A stretch of 64,000 nt of DNA from Halosimplex salinum (GTDB lineage Archaea; Halobacteriota; Halobacteria; Halobacteriales; Haloarculaceae): positions 124,969-188,968 of the forward strand of contig NZ_QWGG01000008.1 in NCBI RefSeq assembly GCF_003730195.1, read 5' to 3'. The notes beneath the pieces are model-generated. The model was not told where the DNA came from. It was given only the letters and a program-made list of their open reading frames with translations, and searched no databases. Positions within the stretch are counted from its first letter, which is position 1. Each line of letters begins with the position of its first letter. Of this stretch, positions 1 to 7,977 are shown piece by piece. The translations under genes and the position numbers were made by a program.

Positions 1-182
1 TTCATCTCACCGTGAGTCGTCCTCCGTCGTTCGACGGGACCGCCGGGCGACGCGTCACGTCGACGTACCACGGCGAGTCTTACAGTCGTTTCCCCGCCGC
101 GGCCGACGCCGTCGCCCGCGGGCCAGGAGACCCTCAGTTTCCGGGGTCTGGTTTTATCAGGCTTCTGACCCTACGTGCTAGC

Positions 183-635
183 ATGTACGACCGGTTGCTG
201 CTGCCGACGGACATGAGCGCCGGTATCGACCAGGCCGTCGAGCACTCGATCGACGCGGCCGAGCGGTACGACGCCGAGTTACACGTGCTCTACGTCGTCG
301 ACGCGGAGGCCTACAGTTCCTATCCCGCCGACGAGTACGTCCACGAGTTCGAGGGGCTCGAACACGCCCTCGAGGAGGCGGGCCGGGAGGCGGTCGAGGA
401 CATCGCGACGACCGCGGCCGACCACGGCGTCGCGACGACGACCGAGATCCGACACGGGGTGCCCCACGAGGAGATCCTCGAGTACGTCACCGACGCCAAT
501 ATCGGCCTCACGGTCGTCGGCTCGAAACACCGTCCCGGGGAGTACCGGCGCCTGCTCGGGAGCGTCGCACAGCGCGTCGTCGAGATGGCCGAGCGCCCCG
601 TCACCGTCGTGAAGACGCCGGTCGACCCCGAGTAA
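183..635 (+). CDS. UspA-type universal stress protein
   Basis: A single UspA domain of 150 residues, the usual length for stand-alone members. The N-terminus (MYDRLLLPTDMS) is the standard first beta strand, and the C-terminal half contains VVGSKHRPGEYRRLLGSVAQ, which fits the ATP-binding pattern G-2x-G-9x-G-S, so nucleotide binding is likely. These are cytoplasmic, usually dimeric proteins linked to stress or energy status; the actual role here is unknown. The ATG at 183 is chosen because it begins the domain and a TATA-like stretch (GGTTTTATC, about 150-158) lies about 28 bases upstream, giving a nearly leaderless mRNA. A longer in-frame extension to base 12 is not supported by homology. 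Confidence 0.92.
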   Translation: MYDRLLLPTDMSAGIDQAVEHSIDAAERYDAELHVLYVVDAEAYSSYPADEYVHEFEGLEHALEEAGREAVEDIATTAADHGVATTTEIRHGVPHEEILEYVTDANIGLTVVGSKHRPGEYRRLLGSVAQRVVEMAERPVTVVKTPVDPE

Positions 636-740
636 CGGCGTCGCCGCCGCCCGAATCCGGTCGACTCGGGGCGGGCGAGTCCACGGGAGGGACGAAGCAG
701 CGCCGGCCAGCGGTGGCGTCGAGTCTCGTCGGGCCCGAGA

Positions 741-1181
741 TCACGAGAGGTCGCCCGTCGTCTCGGCGAGTTCGACCGTCGAGTCGCGCGTCTCGTCGGC
801 GCGTGCCACCGCCGTGCCCTGGGACCCGCTGAGCCGTTCGCGAGCGGTCGCGACCGAGACCCACTCGGCCGCGACGTGCTCGTCAGAGAGAGACACCGAC
901 CGGCGCTCGGATTCACACAGATAGTACACGGCGAACCGGCCCCTGTCGGCGTCGTTGCGCCACGAGACGGTGTGAACCGGTTCGTGGACGAGCGGGTCGA
1001 GACTCGTCTCCTCGGCGAGTTCGCGCCGGAGTCCGGCGAGCGCGTCCTCGTGTGCGTCGAGCCGCCCGCCCGGGAGCTCCCACCCGCCGTCGCTCGCCCG
1101 CCGCATCAGAAGGACGGTATCGTCAGCGCCGAACACGACACCGCGTAGCGACACCGTCGCCCGGATCGGGTCGTCAGTCAT
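741..1181 (-). CDS. Nudix hydrolase
   Basis: 146 residues with one Nudix fold. The Nudix box starts at Gly39 and reads G-x5-E-x7-R-E-L-x-E-E (Glu45, Arg53-Glu54, Glu57-Glu58), so the metal-binding glutamates are all present; the usual Gly near the box end is Ser60. Such enzymes hydrolyse nucleoside diphosphates linked to another group; the substrate cannot be told from sequence. The ATG at 1181 is chosen because the conserved first strand follows directly; the open frame continues upstream without recognisable protein. A 7-bp-arm inverted repeat (1197-1212) sits just upstream of this start and may regulate it. Confidence 0.9.
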   Translation of the reverse strand: MTDDPIRATVSLRGVVFGADDTVLLMRRASDGGWELPGGRLDAHEDALAGLRRELAEETSLDPLVHEPVHTVSWRNDADRGRFAVYYLCESERRSVSLSDEHVAAEWVSVATARERLSGSQGTAVARADETRDSTVELAETTGDLS

Positions 1182-1196
1182 CGGTACAGATATTGG

Positions 1197-1212
1197 TGAA
1201 ACGAACGTTTCA
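1197..1212. promoter_or_regulatory. Inverted repeat TGAAACG-AA-CGTTTCA upstream of the Nudix gene
   Basis: Two perfect 7-base arms around a 2-base spacer, 16 bases upstream of the Nudix start codon. A second repeat of the same half-site in opposite order, GTTTC-ATC-GAAAC, lies at 1322-1334. The position fits an operator overlapping the promoter, but no cognate regulator is evident nearby. Confidence 0.45.
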
Positions 1213-1677
1213 ATCTGGTGGTCGGTACGGTCACCGCGTTCGCGTCGTTCGACCACGATCTCGGCCGTGCGAACGGACCGAGACCGCCGAGAACGACTGT
1301 GATTCACACACCGTACGTGTTGTTTCATCGAAACTTTTAGTGTGGTACGTTTCAACAATCCAGGCGCCACCGGAGCCCGATCCGGGAGCGACTCCCCGGA
1401 CCGAGTCGACACGCGGTGGCACGACGCCACAGGGCCGGGGCCGCTGACCGTCCCTGCTCGACACCGACCCATCCGCACTCGATCCACACTCCACCGTCGA
1501 GACGGTCAGCCCGGCCACCTGTGATCTCGGTCGTCGAACTCCGACCCGACGAGTTCTCTCTGGTTTCGACCCCCACCCCGTCGGCCGCGACGCCGCGACC
1601 GGCCCGAGCTGACAGCCGAATTTCACAACTGATAGAGAGAGGATCGATCTTTTACGTAAATATCACCAACTCGGCGT
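1213..1677. other. Intergenic gap between the Nudix gene and a small membrane-protein gene
   Basis: Open frames here are arginine/proline-rich with no recognisable domain, so I call none. The left part holds the GTTTC/GAAAC repeat at 1322-1334, immediately followed by CTTTTAG, which could be a weak promoter. The right end has an AT-rich stretch (CTTTTACGTAAATATC, about 1650-1665) placed correctly to be the TATA region of the gene at 1678. Confidence 0.5.
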
Positions 1678-1869
1678 ATGGATTCGGACGCTTCGAAGCT
1701 CGGACACCTGTCCGACGTCGCGGTGATCCTCGTCCTCGGTATCGCGTACGTCGTGCTCCTCTCACTCGGAACGCTCGTCGGATACGTCCGCCGACGCGTC
1801 GGGTCCGCTGCCGCGACGGGAAGAGCGTTCCTCGGTCGGTTCGGCGTCCGAACACGGTCGGCGCGCTGA
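1678..1869 (+). CDS. Small single-pass membrane protein, unknown function
   Basis: 63 residues with one clear hydrophobic helix at about residues 14-35 and a basic C-terminal tail (RRR, GRF, RTRSAR), suggesting the tail stays in the cytoplasm. No family recognised. Support for a real gene comes from the TATA-like element about 20-25 bases upstream of the ATG and the coherent membrane segment. Confidence 0.6.
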   Translation: MDSDASKLGHLSDVAVILVLGIAYVVLLSLGTLVGYVRRRVGSAAATGRAFLGRFGVRTRSAR

Positions 1870-1930
1870 CTGCTGTCTGCCAGCCGAAACGACTAAGCCG
1901 GCGCACCTGTAATCTCGAATAGATATCTCC

Positions 1931-2173
1931 ATGGGCGCAACCGCAGTCGCGTCGGGTTCGGCGGGAGGCGCGTCGCCCCTCGTCTCGGTCGGGCTGGGCG
2001 CCGGCGGGATCGCCGCGTCGCTCGCGCTCGTGTACCTGCTGGCGTACTTCGACGTGCTCTCGGCGAAGCGGGACGCCGACCGGCGCGTCCACTGGACGCT
2101 GGGCGCGATGGCCATCCCGCTCGTGGTGACGTTTCTCGGCATCGTCGCTTTCAATGCTGAGTTCGCGTCGTGA
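1931..2173 (+). CDS. Small two-helix membrane protein, unknown function
   Basis: 80 residues, beginning with a Gly/Ser/Ala-rich segment followed by two hydrophobic helices (about 20-42 and 56-75) joined by a charged loop (SAKRDADRRVHW). This hairpin layout is common in haloarchaeal small membrane proteins of unknown role. It follows the 63-aa membrane protein by 61 bases on the same strand and may be co-transcribed. Confidence 0.7.
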   Translation: MGATAVASGSAGGASPLVSVGLGAGGIAASLALVYLLAYFDVLSAKRDADRRVHWTLGAMAIPLVVTFLGIVAFNAEFAS

Positions 2174-2265
2174 CGGCGACGGTCGCGGTCGACCGCTCAG
2201 CACCCGTTCTCCCCCGATAGCGACACCCGCCGCACCCGACACGGGTCGAACGCCGACGCACGTCG

Positions 2266-3087
2266 CTAGAGGAGGAAGGGGCCTCGCATCGGGATGATCG
2301 CGAACAGGAAGACGTTCAGCGACCCGTGGACGAAGATGACGAACGCGAGACTGTCGAGGTAGTCGTACAGCAGTCCGAACACGAGGCCGACGGCGACGCC
2401 GAACGCGAGCTCCCCGTAGAGCCCGTATCCGGCGTGCATCAGCCCGAAGACGCCGCTCGCGACGAGCAGTCCCGGCCAGCGCCCCAGCTCCGACTCCAGC
2501 GTCCCCTGGAGCAGTCCGCGGAAGAGGTACTCCTCCACGAACCCGACGAGTCCGACCATCACGACCGTGACCAGGAGGAGCTGGCTCACGCTCCACTCGG
2601 CGACGAGCGCGTCCGGCTGGACGATCGCGTACTCGACTTCCGCGAGTGCGAATCCGAGCGGCACCGCCAGCGGAGCCAGCGTCGCGTCGCGTCTCGCACC
2701 TATCGGCACGTCGACGTGGGGGAGCGTGTCCTCGACGAGGACGACCGTCGGGACGAAGGGCCCGTACACCAGCGGGAACCAGTACAGCGCCTGCTCGAAG
2801 AACACCGGCATCCCGAAGGTGACCAGTCGGAAGAGCGGAACGAGCGCGAACACGCGGAGGACGGACAGGTCCCGGTCGGCCCGCTGGAAGACCGTCACAC
2901 AACCGACGAGCGTCACGAGGTGTGCCCACATCGCGGGCCACGTGCGCCCGGTGAACAGCAGTCCCTCGCTGACGACGACCGCCGCGACGGCGACCGCGAC
3001 CGCGACACGGGGACTGGGAGACGCGGCGTTCGAGGCGCGTCTCCACCCGTGGAGGGGCGACGGGCCGGCCGACTCGTCTGAGGCCAT
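2266..3087 (-). CDS. CPBP family intramembrane metalloprotease (Abi/Rce1-like)
   Basis: 273 residues with about seven membrane segments. The three CPBP motifs are present: Glu185-Glu186 with Arg190 in EEYLFRG, His218 in FGLMH, and His254 with Asn258 in HGSLN. These residues bind the catalytic metal in Rce1-like membrane proteases. In archaea most members have no known substrate; some bacterial relatives give self-immunity to bacteriocins. Upstream, a TATA-like CATTTTATG (about 3122-3130 on this strand) is followed by a 7-base inverted repeat (3092-3098 and 3116-3122) over the expected transcription start, which could be an operator. Confidence 0.9.
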   Translation of the reverse strand: MASDESAGPSPLHGWRRASNAASPSPRVAVAVAVAAVVVSEGLLFTGRTWPAMWAHLVTLVGCVTVFQRADRDLSVLRVFALVPLFRLVTFGMPVFFEQALYWFPLVYGPFVPTVVLVEDTLPHVDVPIGARRDATLAPLAVPLGFALAEVEYAIVQPDALVAEWSVSQLLLVTVVMVGLVGFVEEYLFRGLLQGTLESELGRWPGLLVASGVFGLMHAGYGLYGELAFGVAVGLVFGLLYDYLDSLAFVIFVHGSLNVFLFAIIPMRGPFLL

Positions 3088-3212
3088 TGTAGTCGCTGGT
3101 ACGACATCTCTGTCTCAGCGACATAAAATGCCCGGTCGAACGTCCCGTTCGGATTCCGCACCCGAGTCGAACCACCGTCGAGACGGGGGTCGCGCTCACG
3201 GGAGAGTGGAGT

Positions 3213-4985
3213 TTACGGTCTGTCGACGTCGACTCTCACGTCCATGTCCGCGCCGGGGTCCGTCTCCCACTCGAGGACGACGTCCCAGACTCCGTCACCG
3301 GCGTTCCACTCGGGGTACGCCGTGTACGAGTAGTTCACACCGGGAGTCGAGTCGGTGATCGGACGGATGGCGTTGATCTCCGGTGTCACGCGCTCGTCCT
3401 CGCAGACCCCGGAGACGCGCGCGGCGGGACGTGCGCCCGTCCTGAGCGTCACGCGTCTCTCCGCCGCCGAGAAGGTGTTCCCCCGGACCGTGGAGTTCGA
3501 CCCTCTGAGATCGATCCCACTGGCGATGTTGTTCATGTAGGTCACGTTCTCCGGCGCGTTCCGTTCGAGGATTCCGCCGGACCGGATCCAGTTGAACATG
3601 ACCACGGAGTCGCTCGCGCGGAGTTTCATCGACCGCTCCAGCACGTTCCCCATCGCCACACAGTACGAGGACGAGTGGAGGCTCTGTCCGCCGGACCCCT
3701 GGACGAAGTTGTTCGCGAAGAACGAGGGGTGGTCCTGCTCCAGTTGCTTGCCGAGTTTGATGCCGGCGTCGCTCGCATCGAGCACCGTGTTTCCGGTACA
3801 GCGGACCGATTTGCCGACGGTCTGCAGCGAGATCCCGACGTCCGTCTCGTCGGCACAGTCGATGTAGTTGTTCTTCACGTCCGCGTGTGCGTTGTTTCGG
3901 ATCCGGATGCCGGCGCGGCCGGCGTTCCGGATCGTGTTTCCGGCGATCAGGTTGTCCTCGATCGAGAGGTCTCCCGTGTTCGTCACTGTGAGAAGAATAC
4001 CGAAGTCGGACGCGTTCTCGATCGTGTTGTTCGAGATGATGCTGCGTCGCGCGTTGCCGTTCCCGATGTTGATCCCCTTCACGAGATCGGTCGCGATGTT
4101 GTTCGCACACAGGACGTGGCTACTCCGCGCGAGGTTGTACGCCGGGTCTCCCCCGCCCATCACCACGTTGCCGGTGACGATCGCGTAATCAGCGTGTTCG
4201 ACGGCGATCGCGTGGGTGAAGGTGCCGCTGTCGTTCGGATCGCGAACGAGACAGTCGATGACCCGTGGCGACTCCGAGATGGGGTTGAAAATGGAGACGT
4301 TGCTGCAGTTCTCCGCGACGCACTGACGGATAACGTTGTCGCGACCGCCCCGGAATCCGAGCCCACCGTTGCTGTTGTGACTCTCCCGGGCCCCGCAGTC
4401 GACGGCCTTGACCCGGAACATCTCGCACTGGACGCCGCCGAGGATTCGGATCTCGGTGGCTCCGCCCCGGTTGTTCCCTCTGTAGGTGAACCGACCGATC
4501 TTCGCGTCCCGGACCGTGTCCTCGCCGTTGATGATCCTCGCCTCCGACTGTGCGGACAGGACCGTCCGGTCCATTCCCGCTCCGAGCAGGTGCACGCCCG
4601 AGTACATCTGAATGTCGTCGTGGACCTCGTAGACACCCTCCCGCAACTGGACGATGCCGCCGGTCTCCTTCACGCGCTCAATGGCCGTCCTGATCCCGTC
4701 GTCGTCGTCCACGGGGTCGACGTAGACGGTGTCGTTGACCGAATCGAACGACGGGTCCTTCCCCGAAGACACCAGCTCTCGCCACTCCTCACCGTCTCCG
4801 ACGAACGCACACTCCGAATCGGTCGCGAGGAACTTCGCCCCCGCTTTCGGTTCGTACGCTTCGAGAGCGTCCTCCGTATCTCTGACTTCGACTTCCCGTT
4901 CGAGCGCCTCGAAGTTCTGGTTGATGAGATCTCCCCAGTCTGTGGTGCCCTGCTTCGGTCTGTTGTAGTCGTGATTGTCTGCCAT
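3213..4985 (-). CDS. Right-handed parallel beta-helix protein (pectate-lyase fold), no own signal peptide
   Basis: 590 residues. Residues 1-110 form a region (DWGDLINQNFEALE) resembling attachment segments of tail-spike-like proteins; the rest is a right-handed beta-helix with repeating GNxI, NNxI and GIxI turns, seen in polysaccharide lyases, epimerases and spikes. It is a paralogue of the protein at 18605-20635: both share SNGGL-x-RGG-x-DN, the AENC motif, VTNTG-x-LS-x-E-x-NL and NNAHAD blocks. That paralogue has a Tat signal at its own N-terminus, whereas this one starts at MADNHDY with none; a separate short Tat-signal gene ends 2 bases upstream. A role in modifying or binding surface glycan is inferred from the neighbouring glycosyltransferases; catalytic residues cannot be assigned. 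Confidence 0.85.
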   Translation of the reverse strand: MADNHDYNRPKQGTTDWGDLINQNFEALEREVEVRDTEDALEAYEPKAGAKFLATDSECAFVGDGEEWRELVSSGKDPSFDSVNDTVYVDPVDDDDGIRTAIERVKETGGIVQLREGVYEVHDDIQMYSGVHLLGAGMDRTVLSAQSEARIINGEDTVRDAKIGRFTYRGNNRGGATEIRILGGVQCEMFRVKAVDCGARESHNSNGGLGFRGGRDNVIRQCVAENCSNVSIFNPISESPRVIDCLVRDPNDSGTFTHAIAVEHADYAIVTGNVVMGGGDPAYNLARSSHVLCANNIATDLVKGINIGNGNARRSIISNNTIENASDFGILLTVTNTGDLSIEDNLIAGNTIRNAGRAGIRIRNNAHADVKNNYIDCADETDVGISLQTVGKSVRCTGNTVLDASDAGIKLGKQLEQDHPSFFANNFVQGSGGQSLHSSSYCVAMGNVLERSMKLRASDSVVMFNWIRSGGILERNAPENVTYMNNIASGIDLRGSNSTVRGNTFSAAERRVTLRTGARPAARVSGVCEDERVTPEINAIRPITDSTPGVNYSYTAYPEWNAGDGVWDVVLEWETDPGADMDVRVDVDRP

Positions 4986-4987
4986 TG

Positions 4988-5227
4988 TTACATTCCGTAT
5001 TTCGTCTCGCCGTAGCCGCCGTTGCCGTACCCCGTCGTCTCCGCGTCCGTCTCCGTGCCCGCCTGAGCGATACCCGAAACCGACGTCGCCCCGAGAAGAC
5101 CTGCAACGACTTTGATACTATCTCGCCTCGAGACACCTCCGTCCGAACCGTCAGTGCGAGGAGTCGAGCGTGGGTCCCCGTCTGTGACCTCGTTACGCTC
5201 GTCTGGATCGCGATTGGGAGTTCCCAT
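4988..5227 (-). CDS. Short Tat-signal protein preceding the beta-helix gene
   Basis: 79 residues. A hydrophilic 32-residue head precedes SRRDSIKVVAGLLGATSV, a twin-arginine signal, with a signal-peptidase-like site after GIAQA. The mature part would be only about 23 residues, Gly/Tyr-rich (TGYGNGGYGETKYGM). Its stop lies 2 bases before the ATG of the beta-helix gene, so the two are surely co-transcribed and probably translationally coupled. Either it travels through Tat as a partner of the beta-helix protein, or the two are halves of one gene separated by a frame change; the fused paralogue at 18605 makes the second reading worth testing. Confidence 0.75.
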   Translation of the reverse strand: MGTPNRDPDERNEVTDGDPRSTPRTDGSDGGVSRRDSIKVVAGLLGATSVSGIAQAGTETDAETTGYGNGGYGETKYGM

Positions 5228-5516
5228 ACCCGGCGTTACAAACTGGATTATTTGAATGTCTCGTCGTCGTTATCGAATTTGATTTCGCCACATCGAGTAC
5301 GTTTACGTACCATATACAGTAGTTTAGACGCGCAGTATTCGTCGGTAACGACCCATATAGTTACAGGTAGCATATTCTTTAATATATCCGTCGAAATATA
5401 GAAACGAACTCCTGTCGTTCCGGCGGGGTGGCGCTCCAGTTCGGCGGCCCAGGGGATCGAGTTACCAGAACCGGTACCACTTAGAGGATCGAAAAAGACA
5501 GTCGAGACGACAATTG
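5228..5516. promoter_or_regulatory. AT-rich divergent promoter region
   Basis: No gene. From about 5245 to 5405 the sequence is far more AT-rich than the surroundings (for example TAGCATATTCTTTAATATAT near 5370-5390). It separates the Tat/beta-helix operon (leftward) from a glycosyltransferase (rightward) and must hold both promoters. Exact TATA elements cannot be chosen with confidence. Confidence 0.55.
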
Positions 5517-6665
5517 ATGGACACGGAAGCAACGGGCAGTGTTCTCTTCGTCTCTCCCGGTCCGAGTATCGTCGACCCGGAGAGCGGAGAAGGGGCGAGG
5601 CTCCACCACCTCTCGCGAAGTCTGGCCGACCGGTGGGACGTGTACACGCTCGTCCCCGAGGAGAACGCGGACCGCTGTCCCGATTGGGCAGTGCGACAGT
5701 ACACGTACGAGCAGTGGTCACTCCCGTTTCTCACGGATCTCAACCCGTCGTTCGTCGGCGCCGTCCGTCGCGTGTTCTCGAACGAACCGATCGACGTCGT
5801 CCACCTCTCCTCCGGCGTCTGTACGACGCGGCTAGTGAACCGGTTCGACGGCGACGCGTCGGTCGTCTACGCCGCACAGAACGTGGAGGCCGACCACGCG
5901 AAGGACTTCGTCGACCCGACCCTCCCGGCGTACAAACGCGCCGCCGCCCCGAAACTGATCCCCCTCATCGAACGGACGACGGTCGCCTGTGCCGACGCAG
6001 TCACGACCGTGAGTGCGAAGGACAGGGATCGATTCGTGGACCGATACGACGTCCCACGCGACCACGTGCGTGCTATCCCCACGGGGACCGAGAAAGTAGA
6101 CAGGTCCGCTCTCGAGGAGACGCCGACGATCCGGGACCGATTCGGACTGGACGACCGTCCCGTCGCGGTCTTTCACGGATACTACGACCACCCACCGAAC
6201 CGCGAAGCCGCGAACCTGATCGGAGAGCGCATCGCACCGGCGGTTCTCGAACGAGACCTCGACGTCCAGTTCCTGCTCGTCGGCCGAAACGCACCGGCGA
6301 TATCGGCGCCGAACGTCCACGTCGCCGGTTTCGTCGACGACCTGTACTCGACACTCGACGCCGCCGACGTAGCGATCGTCCCCATTCTGCACGGTGGCGG
6401 CACGAAGACGAAGATATACGACTACCTCAGCCTCCAGCTACCGATGGTCACGACCCGCAAGGGGATCGAGGGGATCGACATCGAGGACGAGCGACACGCG
6501 CTGGTGAGCGACACCGTAGACGAGGAGTTCGTCGACGCGATCCATCGGCTGATCCGAGACGGGGAGCTGGCAACGGAGCTCCGCGGGAATCTCGGAGCAC
6601 TCGTCGAAACACTGGACTGGACCCGGTCGGCGGATCGACTCGACGAGTTCTACAGAACGCTCTGA
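5517..6665 (+). CDS. Glycosyltransferase family 4 (GT-B fold)
   Basis: 382 residues, standard GT4 length. The N-terminal acceptor domain opens with VLFVSPGPSIVDPESGEGARLHHLSRSL; the C-terminal nucleotide-sugar domain contains GYYDHPPNREAANLI, VHVAGFVDDL and PILHGGGTKTKIYDYLSLQLP. The last block corresponds to the E-x7-E region, with Lys and Tyr in place of the first Glu, as in some PelF/WbuB-like members. It would transfer a sugar from a nucleotide donor to a lipid-linked or glycan acceptor at the inner face of the membrane. A TTG codon lies directly before the ATG at 5517; ATG is preferred. It converges with the next gene, leaving a 22-base gap. Confidence 0.9.
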   Translation: MDTEATGSVLFVSPGPSIVDPESGEGARLHHLSRSLADRWDVYTLVPEENADRCPDWAVRQYTYEQWSLPFLTDLNPSFVGAVRRVFSNEPIDVVHLSSGVCTTRLVNRFDGDASVVYAAQNVEADHAKDFVDPTLPAYKRAAAPKLIPLIERTTVACADAVTTVSAKDRDRFVDRYDVPRDHVRAIPTGTEKVDRSALEETPTIRDRFGLDDRPVAVFHGYYDHPPNREAANLIGERIAPAVLERDLDVQFLLVGRNAPAISAPNVHVAGFVDDLYSTLDAADVAIVPILHGGGTKTKIYDYLSLQLPMVTTRKGIEGIDIEDERHALVSDTVDEEFVDAIHRLIRDGELATELRGNLGALVETLDWTRSADRLDEFYRTL

Positions 6666-6687
6666 CGGCAGGGGTCGGACCCGTTGC

Positions 6688-7836
6688 TCACTCGAGGGCC
6701 GCCTCGTAGACTCGTTCGGTCTCCGCGGCCACGGTGTCCCACGTTCTCGACGCGGCAGTCTCCCGGGCGTTCCCCGCCATCTCGTCGAGCAGGGACGGAG
6801 TCCCGGCGAGTCGATCCACGGCCCGTCCGACGTCGACGGGGTCGTCGTCGACGAACAGACCGTCCTCCCCGTCGGTGACGAGATCCGGAAGCCCACCGGT
6901 CTCCGTCCCTATCACCGGCGTCCCGGACGCCATCGCTTCGAGGAACGTCAGTCCGAATCCCTCGAACCGCGGAAGGAACAGGAACGCGTCGCTGGTCGCG
7001 TAGAGCGACGGGAGGCGGTCTTCCGGGACGAAACCGAGAAACTCGGTGTCGGCGTCGACGCCGAGCTCCCGAGCCCTGCGTTCCAGTCTGTCTCTGTGAT
7101 GTCCCGTCCCGGCGATCAGTAGTTCCACGTCGTCTCGCTCCGTCGCGGCGAGCGCTTCGATCCCCAGTTCGACGTGTTTCCGTGAAACGAGTCGGCCGAC
7201 GTGAAGAAGTGTGAATCGATCGTGAGAGGGCGCCGGATGCGGCGGGTGATCCGGACGGAATCGGTCGCTGTCGACACCGTGCGGGATACGGACTGTATCG
7301 CTCGAATCCGGCGGATAGTACCTGTCCAGGTCCCGTTGAACGACGGAGCTGATGGCGATAGTTTTCGACGTCCGCACCGAGGCGACCGCGTCCATGAGTA
7401 CGTTCGTCGGGTGAAAGACGAACTTTCTGAGAACGTCCGTCGGGACCTCGAGCTTGTGGGTCTGGACTTCCCTGAGAGAGATACTGTGGCACGTGACGAC
7501 GATCGGCGTCTCCGGCGGTGCGACCGTCAACGCGATCGTCGACGCGGGCATCAACGTCCCGTGTATCACGTCGTACGAGCCGAAATCGACCGTTTTGCGC
7601 GCGAGCAGGCTATGATACAGCGTCTCGAACGTGACGAGCGGCCGTCGACGGTCGGAGAGAAACGTCACCGAGAGTCGTTCGTGCCGTGTGCTCTCGGGGA
7701 GCGAACTCCGGTCGCCCAGCGCGAACACGTCTACATCGTGGCCCCGGTCGGCGAGCGCAAGCGCCAGTACGTACGCGTACCGCTCCGATCCGCCGCCGGT
7801 GGGGTCGAACTGCTTCGAGATGAGACACACTCGCAT
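6688..7836 (-). CDS. Glycosyltransferase family 4
   Basis: 382 residues. Starts MRVCLISKQFDPTGGGSERYAY, the glycine-rich acceptor-side loop of GT4 enzymes. The donor domain has LLHVGRLVSRKHVELGIEAL, LIAGTGHHRDRLE, FLGFVPEDRLPSLYATSDAFLFLPRFEGFGLTFLEAMASGTPVI; the EGFGLTFLEA block carries the two glutamates (E-x7-E) that bind the nucleotide sugar, so it should be an active retaining transferase. Donor and acceptor are unknown. It is monocistronic in an island of alternating genes. Confidence 0.93.
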   Translation of the reverse strand: MRVCLISKQFDPTGGGSERYAYVLALALADRGHDVDVFALGDRSSLPESTRHERLSVTFLSDRRRPLVTFETLYHSLLARKTVDFGSYDVIHGTLMPASTIALTVAPPETPIVVTCHSISLREVQTHKLEVPTDVLRKFVFHPTNVLMDAVASVRTSKTIAISSVVQRDLDRYYPPDSSDTVRIPHGVDSDRFRPDHPPHPAPSHDRFTLLHVGRLVSRKHVELGIEALAATERDDVELLIAGTGHHRDRLERRARELGVDADTEFLGFVPEDRLPSLYATSDAFLFLPRFEGFGLTFLEAMASGTPVIGTETGGLPDLVTDGEDGLFVDDDPVDVGRAVDRLAGTPSLLDEMAGNARETAASRTWDTVAAETERVYEAALE

Positions 7837-7977
7837 TCGGTGATAGTATCAATACGTAGTGGGGATAAAACTGGTCACATTTCACCGGGCCACCCCGACC
7901 GCGCGTCTCGGCCCGAATACGAGACAGTGCTCTGAAAAGATAAACTGATAAATACTACCCGGGTCGGTGTTGAGACG

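Noticed and set aside
3675-5015. Long plus-strand frame (446 codons) opposite the beta-helix gene
   Set aside because: It is the antisense shadow of the minus-strand beta-helix gene; its translation is Val/Asp/Arg-rich noise without motifs, while the minus strand shows a clear fold.
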